From: Adiantum capillus-veneris
Lineage: Eukaryota; Streptophyta; Polypodiopsida; Polypodiales; Pteridaceae
Length of the DNA stretch: 60,000 nucleotides
Direction of reading: 5' to 3'
NCBI GenBank assembly: GCA_014529385.2
Contig: CM043947.1
Location: forward strand, 100,987,811-101,047,810
Shown piece after piece: positions 37,221 through 48,162 of the stretch. The notes under the pieces are model-generated. The model did no database searches and had not been told where the DNA came from. It saw nothing but the letters and a program-made list of their open reading frames with translations. The position numbers and the translations under genes were made by a program. Each line of letters opens with the position of its first letter. The first letter of the stretch is position 1.

Positions 37221-38735
37221 CTATAATGTATCATTGTAAGCATTGACAAGGTTCATACTATTCTTAAAATGTATTCTTTGCATCCATCTAGCATCTTTAA
37301 AAGGATAATTTTTGAACTTAATAAGATAGTTGTTGGATAATCTTACCATGTCGTAGTACCTTGTCCCCATGTTGAGGGATAGCTTTGGGTTGTAGCACCT
37401 CTTCTTGATCTTTGATTTCTAGGGGGTCTTCAATAATAGGTTTTGTTGGTGGCTCTCCGTTGTAAGGTTTGAGTGGGCTCACATGAAAAGCATTGTGTAT
37501 GAGCCAATGGTTGGGAAACTTGAGTTGATAAGTCATGTCATTGATTGGATTCAAGATTTGAAAGGGACCATCTTACCTTTTTGCTACTTTAGCATAATAC
37601 TTTTGATGGCTCGTTGGATTTTTACTTGTCGTGTGCCTCAGGTGAGCCTTGGGAAACTTGAGTAAGACCCAATCATTTTCTTGGAATGTTAAGGCTCTTC
37701 TGTGCTTATCAGCAACAACTTTTGGCCTTTGTTGAGAGATGGATATAGCATCCTTAATCTTTTGAAAAGATTTTTGTAGGTCACAGCTATACTCATTGGT
37801 AGCAAAGATCTTCCCATGTACTTTAAGTAGCAAGGGATTTTTTGGTATTCCCTTTATGATCTCAAAAGGTGACTTTCCCGTATTAGTATGGAGAGTATTA
37901 TTGTACGCATACTCTACAAGGGGTAAGTACTTCTCCCATTGTGAACATTGATCTACTTATGTAACATAAGTCTTTAGTAGATCGAGAATCATAAGATTGG
38001 CTATCTGAGTTTGGCCATCCGTTTGTGGGTGATAGGCCGAAGAGAAATGAATCTTGTACCTAGATTTTTCAAAAATTACTGGTCATTCTAGAATCTCTAT
38101 CTGACACGATGGATGTGGGGAATCCATGGTGTTTGAAAATCTGAGATATAAAGAGGGTTGTCATTTGGTGTGCCTTAATAGTCTTTTTGATTGGAATAAA
38201 GTGTGCTTGCTTTGCGAAACCTATCGACTATTGGCCATATTCTAGTATTCCCATGGATAGACTTGGATAATCCAAAGATATACTTTCTTGTGGCAAATTA
38301 GGGATGAGAAATGGCTGGAGTAATCCAAGTTGCTTCCCTATATCATACGTGGTCTTTTGGCATACCACACATTTTGAAACATACTATTGTATGTCCACTT
38401 TCATGGTAGGCCAATATAAGTACGTTTCTACTCCTCGAAGAGTAGGTTGAATCCCTCGATGCCCCACATAGGGAGAGTGTGGGATTCATACATGACTTTC
38501 TCACGAAGGGAGTGAGTAACACATAGCCTGTTGCCATGGAGGAGATAACCATCATGCAAGGTGAATGGTTCCTCTTTCCTCCCTAAGGCAAGGGCTAACA
38601 TTATGTGCATCGGCCATAGACACCGCATTTACCCTCGGTCGTCTCGCGATAGTGCATCGGCCACTTGATTATGCTTACCAGCAATGTGAGCAATATGAAA
38701 ATTAAATTGCAAGGTGGAGAGGTGTCCTAATCTCC
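37221..38735 (-). pseudogene. Family A pol, 3' half
   Basis: Minus-strand pieces: KHNQVADALSR (38650-38690), integrase finger region and CV(V)CQKT near 38350, HPQTDG near 38020, ENDWVLLKFPKA near 37655, [23 protein letters not shown] near 37450-37530, and the tail down to a stop at 37221-37223. Compared with 9756-18673 it is more diverged and has many frameshifts. Confidence 0.85.
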
Positions 38736-41414
38736 CTTGTTTGCCAAGAAAGGTCAAAAGTACCCATTCTCTAAGCCTTCCATGCCAATTTTAAGCGCTA
38801 CATCTCATGTAACCCCATGTTTAGAGTCAATCTTTCCAAAAGAGATGGGTCCATGGTTATGGGTCAGTATATGGGAATCCATGGACATAATACACATGCA
38901 CATGCATACACATACATGCCCATGCACATGCATACACATACATACCTTAGAAATGTGACTTAATTCCATTAACATTAGGATAATGATTAATTGACTAGAG
39001 TGAGCTTAACTTATAATAATTCAATTTTGAAAGATGATTTTAAAAGATGAGCTTGAGGACAACAAGCTAAGGCATCAGATGCACACTTGCTATATTTAGC
39101 AATTTTTGGAGCAGACCTAATTTTATGGAAGTTTATGGTGGGATAGATTTAGATGAGACGATCACGTCTAGCTAGGTGCAAGCACCTCAAAACTTACTAT
39201 TTTTGGATGAAAGTGACAAAAAGTAAAAGTGTCACTTTTGGAAAGCTTATATTAATAGATACATCAGTAAGTCATTAGAGGTCAAATAAAAATATGCTAA
39301 AAATAGAAACTTTCTATTTATGACCAAAATAGTACGATAAATTTTTCATATATAAATTTTGCATTGAGATTCCCTCTACTAGGGTGGTGGAGACCTTACA
39401 TTGATGAGCTTGCTGGCTATTCATGCAATCAAGGGTAATTTTTTTTTATAGTGGCACCATAGTTTCGAGCAATTTTTGATGTTCTTGTCAAGGAAGTACA
39501 ACTGCTCATTTCAATCTATTTTCTCAACTTGAGGAGAAAGTACCTCCCTCAGTTATGCAAGATTGGTTCTAAGATTAAGAGAATCCTCAAGACCCTGCAT
39601 ACAATAGCTTCAAGCACTACTAAGGCATCAAATGTACCTATAGTATGCATTTTACTTTGGAACACCAACACTCTCTTGAAGGTAGTCATCTGCATAGGGT
39701 GAGTGTTGGATGGTTTTGTCAAAGCATCAAGTATTCAAGACTTCCAAACCAGTGCTTGTAGAAATATTCTCCATCTTGAAAAGGCCTATACTTGCAAGAA
39801 AACCCAATCCATGCCATGAATTAGCCTACCAAGGATAGCCATGCACAACATATATAGACTTAGTGTACATCAGCAAGAACCTCCTCAGAGGCTGGTGCCT
39901 AATAAGATGGTGGTGGGAAATAGGTATATGATTGTCATTGCCAAGGAAAAGCATGCCAAATAGGCTCCCCTAGTGGCCTAAGCAACATTGGGTTCCTATG
40001 GGTAATTGATTTGATCCTCTACAGTAGGATGTCTCAAAGGAGACTCCATCCACTTCAGTCTCACCACCACAAGCTCCCTCACCTCCCCACCCATTGACCC
40101 CACCACCTTGCCTCCACCTCTCCTCCCACACTCTCCATTTTCCCCACTCAACCCATAGTCTTGTCTCTTGGCCTATCTCATGCCCCACCACTAGTTCACA
40201 GTCTAGGGCACTCATCAACAATTTGTAAATTTCTTGATGGTTCTTTTTTTGAAACTTGACTAGATTAAGAGGTACAAACCTACCCCAGGATGCCAATTGT
40301 GGTATAGGCTTCCCCTTTTGAGTGAGTCCCATGAGGGATGACCAAGTTTGACATTTGTTGCCGATAGGACTTGTTTGGCTATGACTTTACACGCTTCCTT
40401 GGGAACATATCTCGTGACCTTGAGTCATCTTGCTTCAGAGTACATGTTCTCTTTCTTGTATCAAGAGGAAAATATGCCTTGGATACAATGGTTGGTTTCT
40501 CATTCCTATTGTTTGTGAGTGGCAAAGACCACTCTCAATAGAATATGCATACTATGCTAGAATAGATTCATGTTCAGGCTCTTGATCTTATCGCATGGGA
40601 GACGTGGGAGTGATAGCATGTATAAAAGTCCTATGGCCATTTGCCAAGATCTTGGTGACATCACTTGATGTAGTAGGATGTAGACACACTATGGTATACT
40701 TCTTTGTAGACACCTAGAGTGAGCCTTGCTATGTATATGCACATGAGGATTCCTAGACAAAGGATGTAGCTCTATGCATTGCACGCTCATCTTGGGAATT
40801 GGTTGGATAACAAAACTTCTTGCATGCCTACCTTGGGGTTTCTCAAATGCAGGATACTCCCCATCCAAACCGTTGGAGGGGGGAATGGGGAACACACCGC
40901 GCACACATGCTTGGCAAGATTACCATTCAACACAAACATCACACCGACTCGACTCACCACCACTGCTAACACACATTGCATCCCAATTTCACTCTCCTTG
41001 CACCACAAAAAATGGTCCACACGAGTACACACTTGTGCCGACACCAACACACACACAAAGAGTAAGAGAAAGAGGGGAAAGGGGAAAAGGAAGGGAAAAT
41101 CGACACCACAAGGGAGAGAATGGCTTGATATTGCTTAGAAAAGTGTTTCTACAACCATCACAATGGAAAAATGGTGAGCCCCAACAAAAAACAGCCTCAC
41201 GGGCTCCACATTTGACTTCTCATGACATCAACATTGCAAAAAAGCCCCAAAAATGGACCTTCTTTAGCTATTCATAAGAAAATTCATCCTTTTCTAGTAA
41301 ATAGGGGAGTATCGAGGTTTGCATGGAAAGTTCCACTTGATGACTTGACTCTTGGATTCTCTCTCATTTGTGAGCTTTGGGGGGGTACACTAGCGACGTC
41401 GCTTGTTGTTGAGA
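38736..41414. other. No gene recognised
   Basis: Several open frames up to 167 residues exist (for example minus 39970-40332, plus 40774-41277), but none has a recognisable motif and they overlap on opposite strands. A 26-bp tandem repeat lies at 38895-38946. Confidence 0.4.
38895..38946. repeat. 26-bp tandem repeat, two units (CATGCACATGCATACACATA...)
   Basis: Units 38895-38920 and 38921-38946 differ at about one position. Alternating purine-pyrimidine sequence. Confidence 0.85.
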
Positions 41415-41759
41415 TGTCAAGCTCAACATGTACGACTCGTGGATGACTATCACCGACAGTCATCATCACTAGCCCGCCTTGGTAGATATGCATATATTCA
41501 CTAGTGATACTACATCTAGACTACACCGGGCTGGTCTACCCACCAGAGTGATGGAACACTTATCTACTCACCTCACTCACTAGCGGTTCATACTAGACCG
41601 TTGTACTAGTTTCCCTCTTATGTAGTATTTTCCCTTATGTTTTGTAGACTTGTTATCTTGAGTTTGTCAAGAAGAAGAAGTACAGTCTTTTGCCTCCATC
41701 TTTGTGTGTGCATGCATGCTTGCAAGAGCTCAAGGTCTCTCCTTCTCTATCTCTTGACA
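41415..41759 (+). repeat. Copia 5' LTR
   Basis: TGTCAAGCTC to CTCTTGACA, with inverted TGTCA/TGACA ends, 345 bp, followed at once by a PBS. The left edge is inferred from the terminal inverted repeat because no second copy is present. Confidence 0.7.
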
Positions 41760-41775
41760 TGGTATCAGAGCCTGG
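41760..41775 (+). promoter_or_regulatory. Copia primer binding site, tRNA-iMet type
   Basis: TGGTATCAGAGCCTGG directly follows the LTR end; full match to the usual plant tRNA-iMet site. Confidence 0.92.
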
Positions 41776-42173
41776 TTTTGTCTGAGGAGCTTGGAGCAGT
41801 AAGCACGAGTAGTTTAGGAAGCGGCTTTGGTATTCTCGAGAGCCATCTTCAATGATCTCTGATTGAGGTGATTTATTTTGGAGAGTGTGCATGTCAGGGT
41901 CCTGTACCATTCTTTGGACCACGACTGTGCAGCTAGATTTCCATTCCAAGCGTGTTTTGATCCTCATTTTGGAGTTAGAGTGCGTTCCCATGGAAGAATG
42001 CTAAGGTTTGAGATTGTACAGATCTGCATATGGGTGGTGCATAAAGCTTTGGTTTGGCTATAGTGTGCACGGATACTATTTAGTATAGTGAAATAGGTGT
42101 CTGTATATAGATTATGGTTACAAGTGGTAGTCGACTATTTTTAGCAGGCTGAACTGTGTAAAGGATTGGAAAC

Positions 42174-43100
42174 ATGTCCTCTAACAATGATGGGCTTAGC
42201 CAAGTTGTCAGTGAGAAGATGGGCAAGAACAACTTCCATGCTTGTAAGTTTAAAATGATCAATTTTCTTATGGGTAAAGCTTATTAGGACTACATAGATG
42301 GAGAGCATGAGATATCACCATCACTGCCGAAGGAAGGTACAACTGCTATGGAAATTAAGATATTTAAAGATTGGAATCAAGGAGCTTGGAAGGTCATGTA
42401 CTGGCTTTTTGTCAGTGTATATGCCGCTATGATTGGGCATATACAGGATGCTCAATCTCTTAAGGAGGCTTGGGACACTCTCCTTTCAGTGGATGTGACC
42501 AACACAAAGGCAAGGAAGCTGCAGTTGAAGATTGAGCTGAATAATGTGTAGAAGAAAAGCATGTCCATCAATGACTATTCGCTAAAGATAAATAAAATAT
42601 GTGAGTCACTTGCATTGATTGGTGTTACAGCTGATGATGGGATGATAAAGTAGAAGTCTATCTGCGAGGTTTGGGTCTTGAGTACAAACACTTTAAAACT
42701 GTTATTCATCTTCGAGAGAACATTCCCTTATTTATACATTTAGTGTCCTTATTGACTGTGGAAGAGAAGGAACTTGAGGAAGACTCTCTCACATAGGGTG
42801 GAAACAATTATGAAGAGGTCCTTTTCAACAACAGAGGAAGAGGAAGAGGATGTGGTACAAGTCGTTGATGAGGCCGAGAAAGAGGAAACCACCAAACAAA
42901 ACAACAATCATGGTTAGAACACATATGGTGGTCAAGGAAACTTTTGAGGTAGGGGGAGTCCAAGAGGTTGTGGAAATGTGCAGTGCAATAATGAAGGCCA
43001 ACTTGGAAATGTAGTATGTTGGGGCTATGGAAGACATCGTCACTTTGAAGGTGACTGTCCAGATATGAGGCAACAAAACAATTATCCAATCACTAGCAAG
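42174..43100 (+). pseudogene. Copia gag
   Basis: It starts at ATG 42174 (MSSNNDGLSQ). The copia Gag fold is seen in NNFHACKFKM, the WKVMYWLFVSV helix, AWDTLLSVD and ARKLQLKIEL. A knuckle near 43017-43060 reads CWGYGRHRHFEGDC, with Tyr at the second Cys position. Stops at about 42282 and 42549 sit where Trp or Gln codons are likely; frame changes occur near 42650 and later. Confidence 0.8.
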
Positions 43101-43149
43101 AATGCAAATGAGCCCAAGAGTCTATTTGTGGTGCAACACATGCTGAATA

Positions 43150-43880
43150 CATTATGTCTGGTATGTGGATTCTGATAAGCATGTAAGCAGGAATGCATTG
43201 GATTTAGTGCATACAATGTATGGGGTCTGACAAAGATAGCATCTATGCGTGGATGTAGATACTATGTGAGTTTCATTGATGACCATACAAGGAAGGTATG
43301 GGTCTACTTCATGAAACAAAAAGTGAGGTGTTTATGCATTTTCTAAATTTCAAAGCTATGCTTGAAAAACAGACTGGGAAACATGTAAAAAGTGCCTGAG
43401 GTCAGATGGAGGGGGAGAATACTTCTCTAATGAATTCAATGGGTTTTGGAAAGAGCATGCAATTCAAAGGCAGTTTTCATGTAGGTATACTCCGCAACAA
43501 AATGGTGTTGCTGAGCAAAAAAATTTGCACATTGCAGAAGTGGCTAGAGCACCGATGAATGAGAAGAACATGCCTCATTGTTATTGAGCTGAGGCTATTG
43601 CTACAGGTGTCTACATTATGACCAGGATCCCTACTGCTACAATACATGATATGACACTCGAAGAAACGTTCAGTGGTGGTGAAAATCAAATGTATTAGAT
43701 TTTAAAGTGTTTGGATGTATTGCTTATGTGCATGTGCCAGATGAGCTAAGAAGTAAGATCTATCCAAAAGCAAAACAATGCGTGCTTGTTGGCTATTCTC
43801 TTGAGCAAAAAGGGTATAAGTGTTACAATCCTGCCACGTGTAAAGTGAGGGTGAGAAAAGATGTCGTTTTGATGAAATGA
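43150..43880 (+). pseudogene. Copia integrase remnant
   Basis: A WYVDS-like start of protease near 43155 is joined directly to integrase sequence, so protease and the zinc finger are deleted. Integrase pieces: YVSFIDDHTRKVWVYFM (43260-43312), the SDGGGEYFSNEF block near 43400 and the YTPQQNGVAEQKN block near 43490. The C-terminal KVFGCIAYVHVP lies near 43700. Frame changes near 43315 and 43680. Confidence 0.82.
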
Positions 43881-44379
43881 CAAGTTTGTATGCTAATGTA
43901 AAGGATGATTTGGGGGCTGATGTAAGAGAGAATATGGTTGAAAAAAATACAAGTGCACATTCACAAGTTTTGGATTGGCCACAAGGGTCCTCTAGTGCAA
44001 GTCATGGTGAGAATCCATGGAGTGGCAGGCTACATGAAAGAGTGAGTCTTGAAAAATCTTCAAATGTAAAGGAAAGGAATAAGTTGATGATGCCCCTAAG
44101 TTGCCAAATTTGAGTGTTGGTTATATGATAATGGTGATAGCAGTGGTTCTGAGTAGATTTTTTGGATGAGGAGTTTGGCATACCCTCTGTGAAGGCTTCA
44201 AGTGCAAGCAGGGAATAGAGTTTGGATGATGAGTTTAGCATACCCTCTGTGAAGACTTCAAGTGCAAGAAGAATGCAAGCAGGGAATAGGGAACCTGGAA
44301 GTGATCTTGTACCACACAGGTCAGAATGAGCAAGAAATCATGTGCAGAGATTGACTTATGACAGTTATGTGGCTCGTCA

Positions 44380-45822
44380 TTGTGCATTTATGGTGAAGAT
44401 TACAGAGGAAGGCAGAACCCACATGTTTTGAGGATGATGTCAAGGATGATAAATGGTGGCAAGCTATGTATGAAGAGATGGTTGCACTTGATGGAAATGG
44501 AGCATGGGAATTGGTGCCATTACCAAAGGATAATAACACAATTGGATGTAAGTGGGTTTACAAAATAAAGCATAATGCTGATGGAAGTGTGAGTAGGTAC
44601 AATGCTAGAATTATGGCCAAAGGTTATGCTCAGACTTATAGGATTGATTATGTGGAGACATTTATCCCCACAACTAAGATGGCTACTTTTAGTGTGTTTA
44701 TTGCACTAGATGCCGCATTAAAATCCGTGTTGAAACAAATTGATGTAAAGAAAGCATTTTTGAATGGAGACTTTGAGGAAACTGTGTATATGGAACAATC
44801 ACAAGGTTATAAAAATATGAGGCTATGTGACCTTGTATGAAGGTTAAAGGAAAGCATTGTATGGGCTGAAGCAAGCACTTACGGCTTGGTATGAGAGAAT
44901 TGTGACATTCTGCATTTCATTGGGCTTTGAGATGTCTGATGCAGACCATTCATTGTATGTGAATGAGGCAAGAAATGTGGTAATATGTATCTATGTGGAT
45001 GAATTGATTGTTGAAGGTGATAATGTGGCTGAAGTAGAGGGTGTACATGCTCTAGTTATGAAGGAGTTTGACATGAAAGACTTGGGAGACTTGCATTATT
45101 TCTTGGGCATTGAAATTATTTACATGGAAGAAGATGTATGGCTGTCACAAAGGCAATATGTTTTGGATATGTTGAAAGAGTATGGTATGTCTGATTGTAA
45201 GCCAATTGTAATTCCCCTAGATTAGAATTTAAAGTTGGGGAATGAGGCAAGTAAAGTGCTTGATAATGCTACCATGTACATGAAGATTGTGGGTAGCTTG
45301 ATCTACTTGACTATCTCACGTCCAGACTTGAGCTACACAGTTGGATTGGTGAGCCAGTTTATGCAGTCTCCCAAGAAACCACACTTGGATGCAGTGAGGA
45401 ATACTTTGCGCTATGTGAGTGCTATTTTGGTTTATGCACTCTTTTATAGGGCTGATGTGGAGTTGCATCTCTATGGCTACACATATGTGGATTTGGCTGG
45501 TAGTATATACGATCGCAGGTCTTCCAGTGGATTCATGTTCTCACTTGGGAGTGCCGCTATCACTTGGAGCATCAAAAAGTAACCTACAATTTCTCTTTAA
45601 GTATAGAGGTAGAGTACAATGGCGACATGTGAGGAAGTATTGCTAGGATTGCTACTTCACGACTTTGGAGTATAGGTATAGAGGCCAATTTTCAACGATT
45701 GTGACAACCTCATCAGCATACACTCGGCACAAAAGCCAGTGTTTCATACCAGGATGAAGCACATTAAAGTGCACTACCACTTCATCAGAGAGAGTGTCTT
45801 TGCAGGCGACATCAACCTTGAG
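44380..45822 (+). pseudogene. Copia reverse transcriptase and RNase H
   Basis: RT pieces: GAWELVPLPKD and KWVYKIKHNADGS (44490-44590), ARIMAKGYAQ, and QIDVKKAFLNGDFEE near 44736. After a frame change near 44840 comes MYGLKQALTAWYERI (44857 on). The active site reads YVDE (about 44992-45003), so the second catalytic Asp of YVDD is Glu. Then FGLGIE-like DLHYFLGIE, GSLIYLTISRPDL (45292 on) and RNase H with DRRSSSGFMFSLG. The last piece, KHIKVHYHFIRESVF (about 45760-45805), is cut by the family A insertion. Confidence 0.88.
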
Positions 45823-46764
45823 TGTAATGGAAATGGCCTATGAACATTGAAATTAAGAAAATTATAGTGAGGATTTTTATGAGACTACTTTGAGAACATA
45901 GATGGTGAGCCTAATTAGCGGTAGCAACAAAACCATTATATTTAATTAACTTGACATGGACAATAATTTTGCGAGCGAGAGAATTACGAGAACATGACAA
46001 CAATTGAGGACCGGATTTATGTAGAGCCGGTCCCCCCTCCAATAGGCTTTTGTATTATAGATTCTCCCATAAAGAGAGACTTGGTACAAGAACATCTTTG
46101 TGTTCCTTGTGACCAAACACCTTCAAAGGTGGAGAGAGCTAGCGCGGAATGAGGGTAGGGAAGAGGAAGAAGAAGTAACATACGAAAAAGAGATAATTCC
46201 TCACTTAGACTAGCCTTGTTGCTTCTTTAGACTACGCTTGCCTTGTGTGAGGATGTGTGTGTTCTCTCTCATGTCCCTACAATGAGGGCTAGCGCCCCCA
46301 TGAATAGGGATACTTGTTGACTTTTGGAACACTCCAAGCCCCTCAAGCACCTTAGTCATGAAACACCTTAGCACATTAGTCATTAAGCACCTCAAGCACC
46401 TTAGTTTACAAGCACAAAAAGCACCTCTAGCACCTTAGTTAGCAAGCACGACAAGCACCTCAAGCTTGGGCTGGGTTTCCTCCTTAAGAACAACCCTAGC
46501 TTGCCTAAGGTATAAGGAATTTTACACTAATCATTGGATGTCTTTAATGAAGCTAACCCTAAGGTCTTTCAAGCTCCATTAGCTAGCATTGCTCTTTGAC
46601 ATACCATCTCTTATTTGAACCCCTTTGACTTTGGCCCAGTGTTGAGATAGATCCATAAGCACATGTCTATATTCTAACCCTTGTTCCCATTTATTCTCCC
46701 ACATTAAATGACTAGCTTAATATGAGAAAATCTTTGAGTTGGTTAGATATTAGATTTTATGAAA
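45823..46764 (-). repeat. Family A LTR, reverse, shortened
   Basis: It shares the TGTAATGGAAATG edge and the CCGGTCCCCCCTCCAATAGG block with the 35107 copy and lacks the microsatellite region, giving 942 bp. It holds degenerate repeats of CTCAAGCACCTTAGT at 46330-46460. Confidence 0.8.
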
Positions 46765-47027
46765 TTACCTCTCTCTTGAAATCATAGTCGTCCTCGACTA
46801 TGAGACAGAAGAGATAAAGCCTTAGTCATTAATCGATGTTTCTTAGCGGGTAGAGGATCCCTTTTTATGCTATGACATCATTCCAAGATGGATGACCAAT
46901 CCATTTGGGGCTTGGGAGACTTAGCTACTGCAAGCATGTCTGCTTGTGAGTCCATTTCATTCTCCCAAAGTAGAGTGACAAATTCTACTTGGTGTTTAAG
47001 AGACTTCATAAAAAACATGATTCTAAG

Positions 47028-47133
47028 CATGCATACTACTTAAATTTGTGCACAAGGAAAAGAGAATTAGTCTTATAAGACATGCATACTACTTAAATTT
47101 GTGCACAAGGAAAAGAGAATTAGTCTTATAAGA
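47028..47133. repeat. Perfect 53-bp tandem duplication in family A 3' region
   Basis: Units 47028-47080 and 47081-47133 look identical (start CATGCATACTACTTAAATTT). The other family A copies carry one unit. Confidence 0.9.
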
Positions 47134-47317
47134 CAAAAACATTGATCATTTAAAAGAAACATTTACATTTGCTTACTCTAATGTAGCATTGTAAGCATTG
47201 ACAAGGTTCATAATATACTTAAGCTGTGTTTCTTGCATCCTGTTAGCAGCAAGCTAACTCGGATAATTTTTTGGAGCTTTTATTGTAAAAATACTTATTA
47301 TTATGATAAATTGGGAA

Positions 47318-48143
47318 TGTTGTAACTCCTACTTTCCAGATAAACTGTGTAATTGATGAGGCGGGGTTACAAGCTTCCAGATCGTATCAACCTATCTTTA
47401 GTTAGCGCTCCCAGATTATTAATTTTGACCACAGAAACCTTGGCTAAGGTATAAAAGCCAATTTTTGTAAGTATTTTGTAAGTTTTTTGGATAATAGAAT
47501 ACAATGTGAGCTAACGACGCTCACTTCTCTCCTTCTCGTGCTTCCTACTCCCTTCTCGGTTGTCACATTGCAGTGCCGTCTGTTGCAACCGTAGGTAAGA
47601 GCTCTACGCGTTGACGTAAGCATTTCATGATAATCCATAGCTTTTGGTGTCGCCGACCCGTGGCCTAATTTCATCATAAGTAGGAATTTAAACTTAAAAA
47701 TCATAAAATAAGTATAGGCGGGGTATTGGGGCATCATTGCTTAGCATTTAGATGCATTCTAGGTTGAAAACGACTAGGTAAAAAACTCACTACTGTTAAT
47801 AATTGTGATTTTTGCACTTGACCTGAAGTGAGATTTGAGACTATAAGCATGTGTGCTTAGATCTTATAAACATGTCCTAGAAGTTTCGTAACATTTGGAT
47901 GTCGGTTGATGATGTAACGGTTTTGATTTGTTTGCCGATTAGCGACTAGCTTTTGGTGATTTTTGTCATTTGAGTGTAGCTTGAGTTAGATGCAATTTGT
48001 ATATTGTTTTCCAAGAGATTAACAACCTCTTGTAGCCTCTATACACTAGTGGAGTCAGCTTCATCCCATGGATTGACAATTATATTCGTGATTCTTGCTA
48101 TGTTTGCAATAAGATAGGAGCGAGGCTAGACACCCGTCCCACA
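47318..48143 (+). repeat. LTR of element C (left edge uncertain)
   Basis: The right edge is set by the primer binding site at 48146. A TATAAAAG box lies at 47450-47457. The left edge is a guess from TGTTGTAAC matched to the end CCCACA. No second copy in the window. Confidence 0.5.
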
Positions 48144-48145
48144 TT

Positions 48146-48162
48146 TGGCACCGTTACCGGGG
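48146..48162 (+). promoter_or_regulatory. Element C primer binding site, tRNA-Asp type
   Basis: TGGCACCGTTACCGGGG, two mismatches from the TGGCGCCGTTGCCGGGG site used by Athila and other Ty3 elements. Directly after an LTR-like CCCACA end. Confidence 0.8.

Larger units (their letters stand above)
41415..45822 (+). mobile_element. Ty1/copia element, 3' end lost at a family A insertion
   Basis: Order: 5' LTR (41415-41759), tRNA-iMet PBS, gag, integrase, RT, RNase H. The RNase H is interrupted at 45822/45823 by a reverse family A LTR. No 3' LTR copy was found to the right. Protease and the start of integrase are missing (deletion near 43160-43240). Confidence 0.88.
45823..47265 (-). mobile_element. 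Family A fragment inserted in the copia RNase H, reverse orientation
   Basis: LTR (45823-46764), polypurine tract, 3' untranslated region and the last codons of pol, all reversed. Similarity to the 35107-38735 fragment fades near 47265. Only the 3' end of the element is left. Because its 5' end is missing, the target duplication cannot be tested. Confidence 0.82.

Noticed and set aside
39970-40332. 120-residue minus-strand open frame
   Set aside because: Low-complexity Gly/Glu/Trp composition, no motif and no flanking gene or element signals.
40774-41277. 167-residue plus-strand open frame with overlapping frames on both strands
   Set aside because: Simple-sequence content (CACACAC, GAGAGG), no motif, competing frames on the opposite strand.
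44002-44539. Minus-strand frames inside the copia element
   Set aside because: Antisense shadows of the copia coding region.
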